Source: Anaeromyces robustus
Taxonomy: Eukaryota > Neocallimastigomycota > Neocallimastigomycetes > Neocallimastigales > Neocallimastigaceae
Direction of reading: 5' to 3'
Assembly: GCA_002104895.1 (NCBI GenBank)
Contig: MCFG01000631.1
Location: 1-20,997, forward strand
DNA: 20,997 nt
The first letter of the stretch is position 1; each line of letters opens with the position of its first letter. The notes below the pieces were generated by a model. That model saw only the letters and a list, made by a program, of their open reading frames with translations, was not told the DNA's origin and made no database searches. Positions 1 through 10,153 of the stretch are shown here, in pieces. Made by a program: the position numbers and the translations under genes.

Positions 1-21
1 AATTATTGTAATAATATACCC

Positions 22-1929
22 ATGCAAGTTATTGAAACTTTATATACGATATCCTTTACTAAACATTCCTATTATATTCAGCGTTCCTTAAGAAGAAGTA
101 CCATGATTGTAAATTTAATTACCGAATTCAGAAATACTTATGAAGAACTTCGTGAAATTGATACTCCAAAACTTAAGAGAAGAATATCCTTTAAAAAACG
201 TGTTCCCTTACAAAGAATAATTAATAGAGCTGAACAACCCAAAGAAGGAAGTTTAATTGAATTAAGAGAACAAAGAGAAGCTAAATATTATCAAATCTTT
301 GGTAATAAAAAGCCATTTGCTATACCAAAACGTAAGAAGAAGTTACCAAAAAAACCTTTACTTGACTTTAGTGATTGTGAAACTTTACCTGTTATACCAG
401 CTACTGCTGCTCGTTCTAAAGTGAATCATTTTATTACTAATCATAAAGAGACTGAAAGAAAGAAGTTGAAACCAATAAAAAGTATAGATAAGGAATTATG
501 TATTATCTTTAATAAAGAATATATACCAGAAGAACAAATGGATGAAGATGAAGAAGATGATGATGATGAAATTAAAGAAGATATTGAAGAAGATTATTGT
601 GTTGTTGAAGAAGATGAAGAAGAAGAAGAAGATGAAGAAGAATATGATGAAGAAGAATATGAAGAAGAAGAAGATGATGAAGATGAAGAAGAAGAAGATG
701 AAGAAGAAGAAGAAGATGAAGATGATAGTACTGATAATATTGCTATTGGAAAAATTATGCATTATGATCAACATCATAATGTTATACTTAATCATCATCA
801 TCAACATCATAATACTCCTTCAAGAATGTTGGATCCACAACAATTTCAACAATACCAACAATTACAATATCAACAATACCAACAATATCAACAACAATTA
901 CAACAATATCAACAATATCAACAATATCAACAACAATTCCAACAAAATATCTATAATAATTATTATTCTAATACTACCACTGTCAATTCTCAAGCTACCC
1001 CAATGTATTCCAAACATTCCTCTATTAACTTTAATAACCTTCCAATCACTTCTCTTCCACAATTTGCTCCACTTCCAAGAACTATCTCTTATGAAGATGA
1101 AATTTCATTGGATTCAGAAATTCCATATATTGATGAAGAAGAAGAAGAAGAAGACAATGCTCCAGAAGAAAAAGTTAAAGAAGAAACTAATTCTTTACCA
1201 TTATCTTCTTCCCTTTATAATACTATTAATAAGAATGAAAGAAAGAGAATTTCTGAAGGTACTTTATATGATGAACCATTAGATGAAAATCAAGTTGAAA
1301 CTGAAAATAATTCATCAGATAGTGATAATTCAGATACTACTTTAAAGGATGATGAATCTCCAAAAGATATATACCTTCCATCCAATGATTCATCCTTTAT
1401 TGTAGTAGATGAAAGTATTCATCATATAAATTTCCATATTGATAGTGATGAAGAAGAAGAAGATGAAGAAGATGAAGAAGAAGATCCTAAAGATAATTTA
1501 ATTAATCATCAAGAACAACATAAATCCTTCTTATTTGATCTTTATAATTTAGATAAGACTAATAAGGAAGAAGAAAATAAAAAAGCTCGTAAAGATTCAT
1601 TTTCTATAACAAAATCATTCCTTTTAATGGATGAAAAAGAAAATAGTATTGTACCAGAACATATGTCTAAATTCTTATTAAATGAATCCCATTTATCATC
1701 CTTTACTAGTGAAGAAGAAGATTTCTTTAATAATTCTATGTCTATATTAAACAATAGTATTATTAATGAACCATTTACTTTATCTTTGAATAATTATGGT
1801 GATGATAAAAGTAAATCATTTATTAATATTAAAAATGAAGAAAAACCATTAAATAGAATAGATTCGGGTGTTGATTTAAATTGTATGGACAATATAAATT
1901 ATTTAATGGAAAGACAATGTCAAATATAA
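22..1929 (+). CDS. Acidic, His- and Gln/Tyr-rich low-complexity protein, function unknown (possibly 5' partial)
   Basis: I do not recognise this 635-aa protein. The first 170 residues are basic and ordinary in composition (many K/R, e.g. a PKRKKKLPKKP stretch near residue 110, compatible with a nuclear localisation signal). An almost pure Asp/Glu tract follows (about residues 173-237), then a His-rich patch (about 247-264) and a Gln/Tyr repeat of the QQYQQY type (about 273-310). Two shorter acidic runs lie near residues 371-378 and 476-488, and the C-terminus is Ser/Asn-rich. I see no membrane segment or catalytic motif. The reading frame is open back to base 1, so the gene may begin outside the window or the first part may be an internal exon. 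ATG 22 is the first visible start and ATG 103 is an alternative. The sustained codon bias and 1.9 kb without a stop make it a real gene. The composition suggests a nuclear or chromatin-associated regulator, but that is only inference. Confidence 0.85.
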   Translation: MQVIETLYTISFTKHSYYIQRSLRRSTMIVNLITEFRNTYEELREIDTPKLKRRISFKKRVPLQRIINRAEQPKEGSLIELREQREAKYYQIFGNKKPFAIPKRKKKLPKKPLLDFSDCETLPVIPATAARSKVNHFITNHKETERKKLKPIKSIDKELCIIFNKEYIPEEQMDEDEEDDDDEIKEDIEEDYCVVEEDEEEEEDEEEYDEEEYEEEEDDEDEEEEDEEEEEDEDDSTDNIAIGKIMHYDQHHNVILNHHHQHHNTPSRMLDPQQFQQYQQLQYQQYQQYQQQLQQYQQYQQYQQQFQQNIYNNYYSNTTTVNSQATPMYSKHSSINFNNLPITSLPQFAPLPRTISYEDEISLDSEIPYIDEEEEEEDNAPEEKVKEETNSLPLSSSLYNTINKNERKRISEGTLYDEPLDENQVETENNSSDSDNSDTTLKDDESPKDIYLPSNDSSFIVVDESIHHINFHIDSDEEEEDEEDEEEDPKDNLINHQEQHKSFLFDLYNLDKTNKEEENKKARKDSFSITKSFLLMDEKENSIVPEHMSKFLLNESHLSSFTSEEEDFFNNSMSILNNSIINEPFTLSLNNYGDDKSKSFINIKNEEKPLNRIDSGVDLNCMDNINYLMERQCQI

Positions 1930-3054
1930 AATGTATCAAAAAAAAAAAAGAAAAAAGAAAAATTTTCAAAAAAAAAATATTAAAAATATATAAAAATATA
2001 AAAATATTTTTATCTTTAATATTTTTTTTACTTTTTTTTTTTTTTTTGATATATCTTTTTTTTTTTTAATTTATATAAATCATTTTTAATTTATTTATAA
2101 CGGTACACATATAAAAAAAATTTTTTTTAATAATTATATTATTTAATTTAACGTATTTAACAATTTTTATATACAACATACATTCAAAAAACATTTAAAT
2201 ATGGAAATAATCTTGCACTTATATAAAAAAAAATACAAAAAACGCTTATTTATTTTTTTTTTTTTTAAATAATTTTTTATTTTAATAAATCTTATATAAT
2301 ATATAAATTAATTGAATTAATTCTCTTTTTTTTTTTTTTTTTATTTTTTTTTTAAAAAAAAAAATATAATTTTTTCTCTTTTCTTTTCTTTCTTTTCTTT
2401 TTTTTTTTTTTTTTTTATATTATTATTATTATTTATTATTTTTTTTAAAAAAAAAGTTTTTTAATTGATTATCATTTTCTTTTTATTTTAAACATTAAAA
2501 AATTTTTTTTAAAAAAAATAATAAATAATAATAATAATATAAAAAAAAAAAAAAAAAAAGAAAAGAAAAAAAAGAAAAGGAAAAAAAAAAAAAAAAAAAG
2601 AAAGTATAAATTATATTATTAATTTAATTTTTATCCAAAATTTAATTATTATATATATAATATTATAAAAGACACTCACACTTTTTTTTTTAAAATACCC
2701 CCATAAAAAATGACTAATTTTTTTTTTTTGTATTTTAACATTGCCACCTCAATTATCGATAAAATATATATTTATTTTTTTTTATATAATAATAACATAA
2801 TATAATATTTATATTTTATTTTTTTTTAAAAAAAGAAAAAAAAAAAAATAATTATTATAATAATAATAATAAAAAAAAAAAAAAAAAAAAAAAAACAACT
2901 AAAATAATAAATCATTGACAATTTTTATAATAAAATATCAAAATCAATCCAACAGGGAAGAGAAATACAAAAAAAAAAAAAATACAAAAAAAAAAAAATA
3001 CAAAAAAAAAAAACAAACACAAAAAACTAAAAACAAAAAAACAAAAACAAACAC

Positions 3055-3089
<35 letters not shown>

Positions 3090-4739
3090 AAATCAAAATA
3101 ACAAATAATAATAAAATGATTAACAAAAATATATCCAAAAAAAAAAAAAAAAATAATTACAATAATAATTTTTTATATACCAAAAAAAGAAAAAAAATTA
3201 TTATAAAAATGCAAATTTATTTCAATTTTTTATATATATAATATTTTCTTTATTTTTTTTTTTTTTTTCTTTTTTTTAATATTATTAATAACCTTTAATA
3301 TTCAATTATTAAAAATTAATAATATTAAAAAAAAGAAAAAAAAAAAAAAAAATAAAGAAAATAAAACTATTTCGACAATAGTATTTTTTTTTATTTTAAG
3401 TAAAAAAAAAAATATTTCATTAAAAAATACAAAAAAAAAAAAAAAACACTAAAATTAAAACTAAAACTAAAACTAAAACTAAAACTAAAAAACCAAACAA
3501 AAAATTAAACCAAAAAAAACCAAAACCAAAAAACCAAAAAAAAAAAAAAACCAAAAACAATATTCAAAAAAATAATCTATAAAACAATTACATACACACA
3601 CATACACATATAAAAAAAAAAAAAAAAAGAGAATTATATAATATATAATATTCACAATTCATACAAGATTTGTTTTTTTTTTTATTTTTTTATTTTTTTT
3701 TTAAAAAAATAAAGAAAAGAAAAAATCTCTTATATATTTATAAATAATATATATTAGCTTATAAATAAATAATAATATATATAAATCAATAGTTTTTTTT
3801 TTTTTTATTTATATTTAAAAGTTAAATATAATATAATAAAAAAAAAATTATTTGATTCATATTTATTTTTATTTATAAATTATAAAATTTATTAATAATA
3901 TAATTTATTATTATATTATAATATTTAATAATATATAAATAAAATTAACGATATCCATATTATGACAAAAGAAAACAAAAAAGAATTAACAAAGAAGCAA
4001 AAAGAATTGAGAAAGAAAATGAAATTGTTTTTTTTTTTTTTTTTTTATATATATATATTATTTTTTTTTAAGAATATTTTAAAATTCTTTAAAAAAAAAG
4101 AAAGAAAAAAAAATATTATATTATATTATTATATTATATTTATTTAGAAATTTAAGATATTAATCCCCCCTCTTTTTTTTTTTTTTTTTTTTTTAATTAT
4201 TATTATTATTTGATATATTTTTTTTGTTTATATATTTTAGGTTTAGATTTCATTATTTTGTTTTTGCTTTTTTTTTTAAAAAAAAAAGAAAAAAATTTCA
4301 CAATATTACTATCTTATTTTATTTTTTGTTTATATATATTTTAGTTTTAGTATTTTATGTTTTTTTTTTTTTTTCTCTTTAAAACCTTTATTATTATTAT
4401 AATTTTTATTTTTTTATTTTTATTTTTTTTTTTATTATGTATATAGTTTTTTTATAATTAAATTTTTTTTAAAACAAACATACAAACAAAAAAAAAAAAA
4501 AAAAAAATCTAGTCATTTTTTATAAATAATAAAAAAAAATATAATATTATTTATATATATATTTATATTAATATTTATATATATATAATAAATAAATTTT
4601 GGATAAAAATTAAAAAACATTGAAAAAAAAAGAAAAGAAAAAAGATAAGAAAAGAGAAAAAGAAAAAATAATATATATATATATGTAAAAGGAAAGAAGA
4701 AAGTTTGTAAATGGAATGGAATTGAATGGGATAAGGAAA
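1930..4739. other. AT-desert intergenic region, no supported gene
   Basis: This stretch is almost wholly A and T, with dozens of poly(A) and poly(T) runs of 9-30 bases and short AT/AAT repeats. Open frames here translate to poly-Lys, poly-Phe or Ile/Tyr and look like products of the homopolymers. Slightly more complex islands occur around 2100-2110, 2195-2240, 2660-2765 and 3370-3385. I cannot assign a tRNA, snoRNA or promoter to them. The 3' end and polyadenylation region of the upstream gene must lie in the first few hundred bases. Confidence 0.7.
3456..3490. repeat. (TAAAAC)n microsatellite
   Basis: Five perfect TAAAAC hexamers and a sixth, degraded unit. It lies in an A-rich stretch that continues with AACC/AAAACC variants to about 3560. 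Confidence 0.85.
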
Positions 4740-4988
4740 ACTAGTGTAGATAATAGAATTAATAATATTGTTAAGGGTTATAAAAGTAGTAATAATATTA
4801 GAATTAATAGTATAAGTGTAATATTGATATTTTAGGTAATAGAAAAATAGTTAATAGGTATCGAATTTATATATATATATATATTTTTTTTAATTGGTGG
4901 AAGAGAGAATAATGGTTTTAATGAAAGAAAAAATAATAATTGGTTCATACAAAAAAGGAATGGGAATAATTGTTTAAGTGTCAGACTT
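4740..4988 (+). mobile_element. Y1 left half: decayed 3' fragment of LINE family Y
   Basis: This segment aligns base by base with 9490-9717 of the Y2 element. Shared blocks include CTAGTGTAGATAATAGAATTAA, GTTAAGGGTTATAAAA, TAGTTAATAGGTAT, TTTAATTGGTGGAAG and TTGTTTAAGTGTCAGACT. Many substitutions and small indels destroy its reading frame, so it is older than Y2. Similarity stops exactly at 4988, where the X-A insertion begins, and resumes at 10839. The left boundary (about 4740) is approximate, since similarity fades into unrelated sequence, and I could not identify a TSD for Y1 itself. Confidence 0.8.
4976..4988. repeat. Left target-site duplication of X-A (13 bp)
   Basis: AAGTGTCAGACTT occurs here and again at 10826-10838. 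Removing everything between the two copies leaves one continuous Y1 fragment collinear with Y2 (the bases on either side match Y2 around 9705-9725). The first two A bases could also belong to the poly(A) tail on the right side, so the true duplication is 11-13 bp. Confidence 0.88.
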
Positions 4989-5207
4989 CCCCTGCTGTCA
5001 ACAAGGAGAGCAATCCTTTGAACATTGGATCTTTGATTGCCCTTTCTTTTCTCTTATTAGATGGAATTCACTAGATTTCATCAATGACCTCTTCATCACA
5101 TTTGCAGATAAAATAAAGAGACACTCTTTATTTAACAATTACACCTCAATCTTAGAGTATGAAAAATATATCAACCATAAAATATATCTATTCCTTCTTG
5201 GTGGAAC
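4989..5207 (+). pseudogene. X-A left part: C-terminal zinc-finger region of a LINE family X reverse-transcriptase protein
   Basis: In frame, this part encodes CCQQGEQSFEHWIFDCPFF followed by about 55 residues ending FLLGG. The Cys..Cys..Glu..His..Cys arrangement is the zinc-binding motif (zf-RVT type) found downstream of the polymerase in many non-LTR retrotransposon proteins. The copy is 5'-truncated just at the first Cys pair, so endonuclease and polymerase are absent. The reading frame is cut at 5207 by insertion of Y2 and resumes in the same phase at 10194. Both sides read L-G-G-T across the duplicated 12 bp. A single frame runs from 4978 to 5301, but bases after 5207 belong to Y2 and are not X coding sequence. 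Confidence 0.85.
5196..5207. repeat. Left target-site duplication of Y2 (12 bp)
   Basis: TCTTGGTGGAAC occurs here and at 10182-10193, immediately after the 27-A tail of Y2. Joining the two flanks rebuilds an uninterrupted X reading frame. This shows that 5208-10181 is one insertion event. Confidence 0.92.
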
Positions 5208-5736
5208 ACCTCTTCTGAGGACCTGTACTTCTATTCATTTGGAATGCTCAGAAGAGGGTAAATGCCTGTCGATACATGGTGACGTTAAGGGCATTTTATG
5301 AAGTCTCCTAAATAATTGTTCTTTTTTCTAATAATATGTATAAGCTGGATATGCAGGAAATGAGATATTTGTATTTTCTTTTAAATTTACCTTTCATGTA
5401 TTTCTGTATATTATCACTGTATGAATCCATTGTAATTGCGTTAATTATTGTATGAGCTTGATTCACTCAAATGCATGTGCTTATACTTTATTAGAGTTTA
5501 GAATAGTTATTTTTGAGTTCTTCACCTTTAACTTTTTTTTAATTTCATGAATTTAAGAATTTACAAGATTTCAAATATATTTACATTCGCAAAAAGAGAT
5601 TTTATAACAACTATCAATATTCTAAAAGTGTTTTTATAATAGTGTAAAGAAGATAAACAATTGTAAAATTTAAACAACAGTGAAAAATTTACATTCAGTT
5701 ATTACTAGTCTACATTTTTTTTAACTCGATCTTTTT

Positions 5737-5798
<62 letters not shown>

Positions 5799-5858
5799 TT
5801 TAGTTTTGCACTTCATTTTTCTTTTTATTTTTTTCAATATTAAATATATATAATCACA
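5208..5858 (+). promoter_or_regulatory. 5' leader of Y2 (candidate internal promoter and structured 5' UTR)
   Basis: The leader starts right after the TSD. Its first bases form an inverted repeat, CCTCTTCTGAG (5209-5219) with CTCAGAAGAGG (5247-5257): an 11-bp stem and a 27-nt loop. The sequence to about 5720 is richer in G+C than the surrounding intergenic DNA, carries no long open frame of its own, and has a 42-base A run at 5742-5783 followed by an AT repeat. The coding start ATG at 5859 sits in an A/T-rich context (AATCACAATGG). LINEs must carry an internal promoter, so one is expected here, but I cannot point to its elements. Confidence 0.6.
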
Positions 5859-6236
5859 ATGGTACGGAATTTTTATAATAGTAACGAAAATAGTAATGTG
5901 TTTGTTCGTGGTTTCCGTTGTTATGGAATTGATATTAACAACACTAGCATTATCTTCATCAATGGCCTTCACTCATGGACCAATGCATATATGATGGATT
6001 TTCTGGAATCGAAATTTAAGGAGTTCAACAAGTACATTCTTTCAGTTAAACGATCTATGTGTTCTAGAGGTTGGTATTTTAGGATCAAGGTTTTATCATC
6101 TGACTTCAAATTTGATGATTTCAAAAAGAAATTTGTATCACATATCTCAAATGCTCGCTTGTCGTATAGTAATTGCACTCATTATATTCGTAAAAGATCA
6201 CTTCAACAGACCAGAAATCAACTATTTTCTTCTTCA

Positions 6237-6320
6237 ACAAACTTTAATGATTCAATCAATAACCAAAGTAATTCTACAACAAACTTTAATGATTCAATTA
6301 ATAACCAAAGTAATTCTACT
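6237..6320 (+). repeat. 42-bp in-frame tandem duplication in the Y2 linker
   Basis: Two adjacent 42-bp units (6237-6278 and 6279-6320) differ at only two positions (C/T and A/T). They encode two copies of TNFNDSINNQSNST between the RRM-like domain and the endonuclease. This is probably a recent slippage or unequal-copying event in a flexible spacer. Confidence 0.9.
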
Positions 6321-9300
6321 ACAACATCCTCACAATCTAATACTTCAGATTCTTCTCAACGCAACTCATTAGTTAGTATACACTCTAATCTCAACTCTCT
6401 TAATTCTATCAAAGATAAATTTACTTTTTGTCTCAGTTGGAATACCAATGGATGGAACCATGAAAAGAAAGATAGTATCGAATACTTTATCACATTATTC
6501 AAACCTCTTTTCCTCTGTTTTCAAGAAACAAAGAATGGTTCTGGTTCCAATAGTAGTCAACCATGTAAAGTCACTATTCCCAATTACCGTTATTTTGTTA
6601 GAAGAGCAGTTGATAGTATTCCAGGCATGAGAGGTTTATTTTTAGGTTTTCATAAATCTTGTCAAGCAATACTTGAAGAGAATTCATTTAATTACATTAT
6701 TTCCTTAACCAATTATAATATCTACGACTCTAAATGCTCTGTTGGAAATGTATATATCCCCGTCAGCTCTCATTCTACACAAGTGAAGTGTGCTTTAGCA
6801 GAAGTTATTGAATGGCTTAATATTCATCGTGATCATGCTTCTATTCTTGTTGGGGATTTTAACATGAAAACAGTGGACCTTGAAGAAAAAATATCACCGA
6901 TTAATGGTTGGATGATTTTACCTCTCAATAGTTCAAGAATCTCTTGGGTTCAAGGTAATCTATCTTCAGATATTGATCATGCTTTGGTTAATTATAAAAT
7001 GTTGAACCTTATATCGTATGCTTCTTTTATTGATTATCACCCAGTCTCTGATCATAAACCAATGCTAGTATATTGTAAGAAAAACTTTGTTGATCTCTCC
7101 TTTACTCACCCAAAAAAGGTTGTTCAATGGAATAGAATTCGCTGTAAGGAAATGAAAAACGATATTGTTGACAATAACAAGTTTGCTATTTTAAATAATG
7201 AGATTTTTAATAATCCTTATCTTTCTATTGATGATCTAGTTGATAAGTTTATTGATACATCTAATTCAATTGCAGAGGATCTTGAAATTACATCTTCTAC
7301 TGAAATTAGGAAATCAATGTTCCATATGTCACGTAATATTTACTGTCTTCAAAGAATTAAAAGCTTGAAGTATCGACAAATTAAAAAGAGCCATTTAGAT
7401 TATGAACCTAATCAATTTATTATCCTTGTTGCATCTTATAATAAATTATGCCAATCTATTCATAAAAAATGTAATGAATTTAGAAGACAAAACTATTTAT
7501 TTTGGATTAAAATAGGCTGCGAGGCTACCTTAAAAAATGACAGCAGAAAATCATGGTCATGGATTAAGAAGAATATTAAAAATAACAATCAGAGTTATTT
7601 ATACCTCATCCTATCAGAGACCACCAAGATAACTTAGTGTATAGTACTAAAGATCAATTAGATGTTTGGTGTAATTATTATAAGAAACTTAGTAATGACT
7701 CTACTGGACATAGCATGAATAAAAAATTCTGGAAGTATTCTCCCGCTATCAATCGTATAAAGAGTGGAAATAACATAGTATGGGATATTAACCAAGATAT
7801 CAGCATTGAAGAAATCAAAAAGGCCATCCTTTCTATCCCTAACTTTAAAGCCTCGGGTCCCGACGGTATCCTATTGAATTTTATAAAGCTTTAATTCCTG
7901 ATTCCTCTTCAGATGACTCTGCAAATAATGATTCCTATATTCCGGCTGGTCTTAGTTGTTTCCATTTCTTAATTAATCGTATTTGGAATGGTGATTTTCC
8001 TATTTTTTGGAATAATGCCTCCATTGTTTCTATTCCAAAAAAAGGCGATCTTTCTAATTGTGATAACTATCGTGGTATCTCTCTTATCAATAATGGTATT
8101 AAGATTCTTTCGAAAATTATTGCTTCTAGAATTTCTGAATATGGTATAAGTCATGGATTCATTAGACCAGAACAATTTGGCTTTCGGAATAAGGAAGAAT
8201 GTATTAGTCTTTTTATCTCTATTCTTTCTATTTGTCAAAGACGTAAATTCAAAGGGGAAGATACTTATATAGCTTTTCTGGATCTTAAAAAAGCTTACGA
8301 TTCTGTGCCCATCTATAACATTTTATCGAAAATTTATACTCTTGGTATACAAGGAAAATGCTTTCAATTTTTGGAGAACCTATATCTGTCTTCCAAAGCT
8401 TGTGTTAAAATTAATGGACAATTTTCCGATTCCTTCAGTATACTTAAAGGAGTTCGACAAGGATGTCCCTTATCTCCTATACTTTTTAATTTGTTTATCA
8501 ACGACATCTTCAACGATTGCCTGCATAATGGTGTGAAAATAGATACTGAATATTGCTGTGGAGGATTATTTGCTGATGATATTGTTCTTTGTGCCCCTAG
8601 TAGATCTCGTATGAATAAACTTCTTCGCTTAGTTAGTAAATGGGCTAAGGACAATGAGATGACTTTTGGAATTAATAAATGTGCCACATTTGCTGTTAGA
8701 CATGAAAATTCGGAATATATTCTTAGAGAAGACCCTACTTTTTATTTAACAGGAATCCCAATCCCTAAAACAGATTGTTATACTTACCTTGGTGTTCCCT
8801 TTCACAAATCTCTAGATTTAAAATTCGTTATTAGTAAAATGAAAAATAAAGTTAGTAAGGCTTTGTTTTCAATTCAAGGTTTTTTAAAAAATGATCTGAT
8901 TCCTATTCCTCTTAAAAGAACTTTATTCTCTGAAAAAGTTATTGGACAAGTTTCCTATTACGCTCCTTTGCTTGGTTCTAACAAAAACAATACTAGTTCT
9001 ACACAAACAATTATTAACAAAGGTTTTTATTGGATTTTAGGCTACTCGAAACCTAATTCTTTTGTTTCTATTTATTGCATCTCATTAGAACTCAATATTC
9101 CTCCACTTTCTGGTAAATGTGCTTTAGCTCAGGTTAGATGTTTTAATAAGTGGAAGGACTCCAACTGCATTATCTCTAAGATAGTTAATAATGTTGCTAC
9201 AACAAGAAAATGGACTTGGGACAAAGAAAGTAAAATATTAAATGATAAATTAAACAATATTTCATCCTCTTCTAAAGAAATTATGGAATTCTATTGGGAC

Positions 9301-9338
9301 AGAGACATGAACAGTGATAAATCAATTAAAGCTAAAAC

Positions 9339-9378
9339 TTATAAACCAATGATCAGAGAATTGATCATTGGTTTATAA
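9339..9378. repeat. Perfect 17-bp palindrome with 6-nt loop at the third frame break of Y2
   Basis: Arms 9339-9355 and 9362-9378 are exact reverse complements, separated by GAGAAT. The right arm carries the conserved zinc-finger codons of the downstream frame (D-H-W-F-I, continuing to N-C beyond the arm), so the left arm looks like an inverted copy of it. The stop codon of the polymerase frame (TAA, 9376-9378) is the last part of the right arm. Confidence 0.93.
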
Positions 9379-9920
9379 ATTGTTTCTTATTTAAAAATCT
9401 TCGTATTGATCACTTCTCTGATCTAGATAGAAATTTTTTTTATTTTTTAGATAGTCTTTTTAATAGTTTAGTTAGGACCAGTAATAACCCTAGTGTAGAT
9501 AATAGAATTAATAGTATTGTTAAGGGTTATAAAAATAGTAATAATATGAGGTTTAATTGTATTAGTAATATAGATATATTAGGTAATAAAAAAATAGTTA
9601 ATAGGTATAGTATTTATATTTTTTTAATTGGTGGAAGGGATTATGGTTTTAGTGATAGAATTAACGATAGTCCATACAAAATGGAATGGGAATGTTTGTT
9701 TAAGTGTCAGACTGAATCTGGTACTTATTCAAAATCCCCATTCTTGTTGCGATCTGCGGCTCTATTGAATGATATCATGCCTGTTGTCTGTAAAAGACAA
9801 CATATATTGTTCAATAAATTTAAAACCAACCTCTCCAGGAACGTCAATGCTGATAACACAGTAGGACAGCCTAGTAGGGCAAATGCCGATCCTATTTCCG
9901 ACCCTAGTGGAATAGGATAG

Positions 9921-10153
9921 ATCAATTTTACTTTAATTCTACATTTAGAATTAAGGGCTTGTATGGATTTATTGTTTTTAAATATTATTATACTATTTTT
10001 TTTCCCTCCAGTATTATTTATTATTATCTATAATATATTACTGGTTTTTATTTTTTTTTAGTAGTATCATTTTTTTTTCATTATGTGTTTTTTTTATGAT
10101 TCATGTATTTTAATATTTAAATTCAATAAAGTTGACGTACAAATTGTGTGCCA

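Larger units (their letters stand above)
5859..9920 (+). pseudogene. Y2 ORF: RRM-like domain, APE endonuclease, reverse transcriptase, C-terminal domain (three frameshifts)
   Basis: The first segment (5859-7637, 592 aa) has a region of RRM-like pattern (about residues 29-105), a Ser/Asn linker with a 14-residue duplication (about 127-155) and an apurinic-type endonuclease (about 187-405). Its catalytic residues are visible: LSWNTNGW, QET (E223), GDFN (D333, N335), DIDH (D373) and SDH (D398, H399). The frame then shifts near 7598 into the segment reading to 7894 (IRDHQDNLVYSTKDQ, KASGPDGI), near 7871 into the polymerase frame, and near 9342-9375 into a final frame to 9920. The polymerase shows SIPKKGDLSNCDNYRG, FLDLKKAYDS, GVRQGCPLSP and FADD (8569-8580), so the active site is intact. 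The last segment starts with HWFINC, the second half of a zinc finger, but the first Cys pair is missing. Each shift equals the loss of one base. Decay or uncorrected read errors are the likely causes. Confidence 0.92.

Noticed and set aside
542-1282. 246-aa overlapping frame of Lys/Met and Ile/Asn
   Set aside because: Shadow of the acidic gene; its composition is the frame-shifted reading of GAA/GAT codons.
2915-3241. Lys-rich 108-aa frame in the AT desert
   Set aside because: Nearly all residues are Lys, Asn or Thr from A homopolymers; no normal coding composition and no neighbours in phase.
3962-4147. Short frame starting MTKENKKELTKKQKELRKK
   Set aside because: The first 22 residues look protein-like and could be a first exon, but a T homopolymer follows and I found no convincing GTAAGT-type donor or downstream exon.
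5742-5783. 42-A run as the tail of another retroposed element inside the Y2 leader
   Set aside because: No matching TSD was found around it, and similar A runs are common throughout this genome.
9339-9378. Programmed -1 frameshift site with stimulatory hairpin
   Set aside because: No X-XXY-YYZ slippery heptamer sits before the stem, and the stem overlaps conserved zinc-finger codons whose upstream half is missing, which fits a lesion better.
9546-9920. Independent 124-aa gene starting at ATG 9546
   Set aside because: The frame is open upstream to about 9345 and continues the Y2 protein after its third frame break, with homology to family X.
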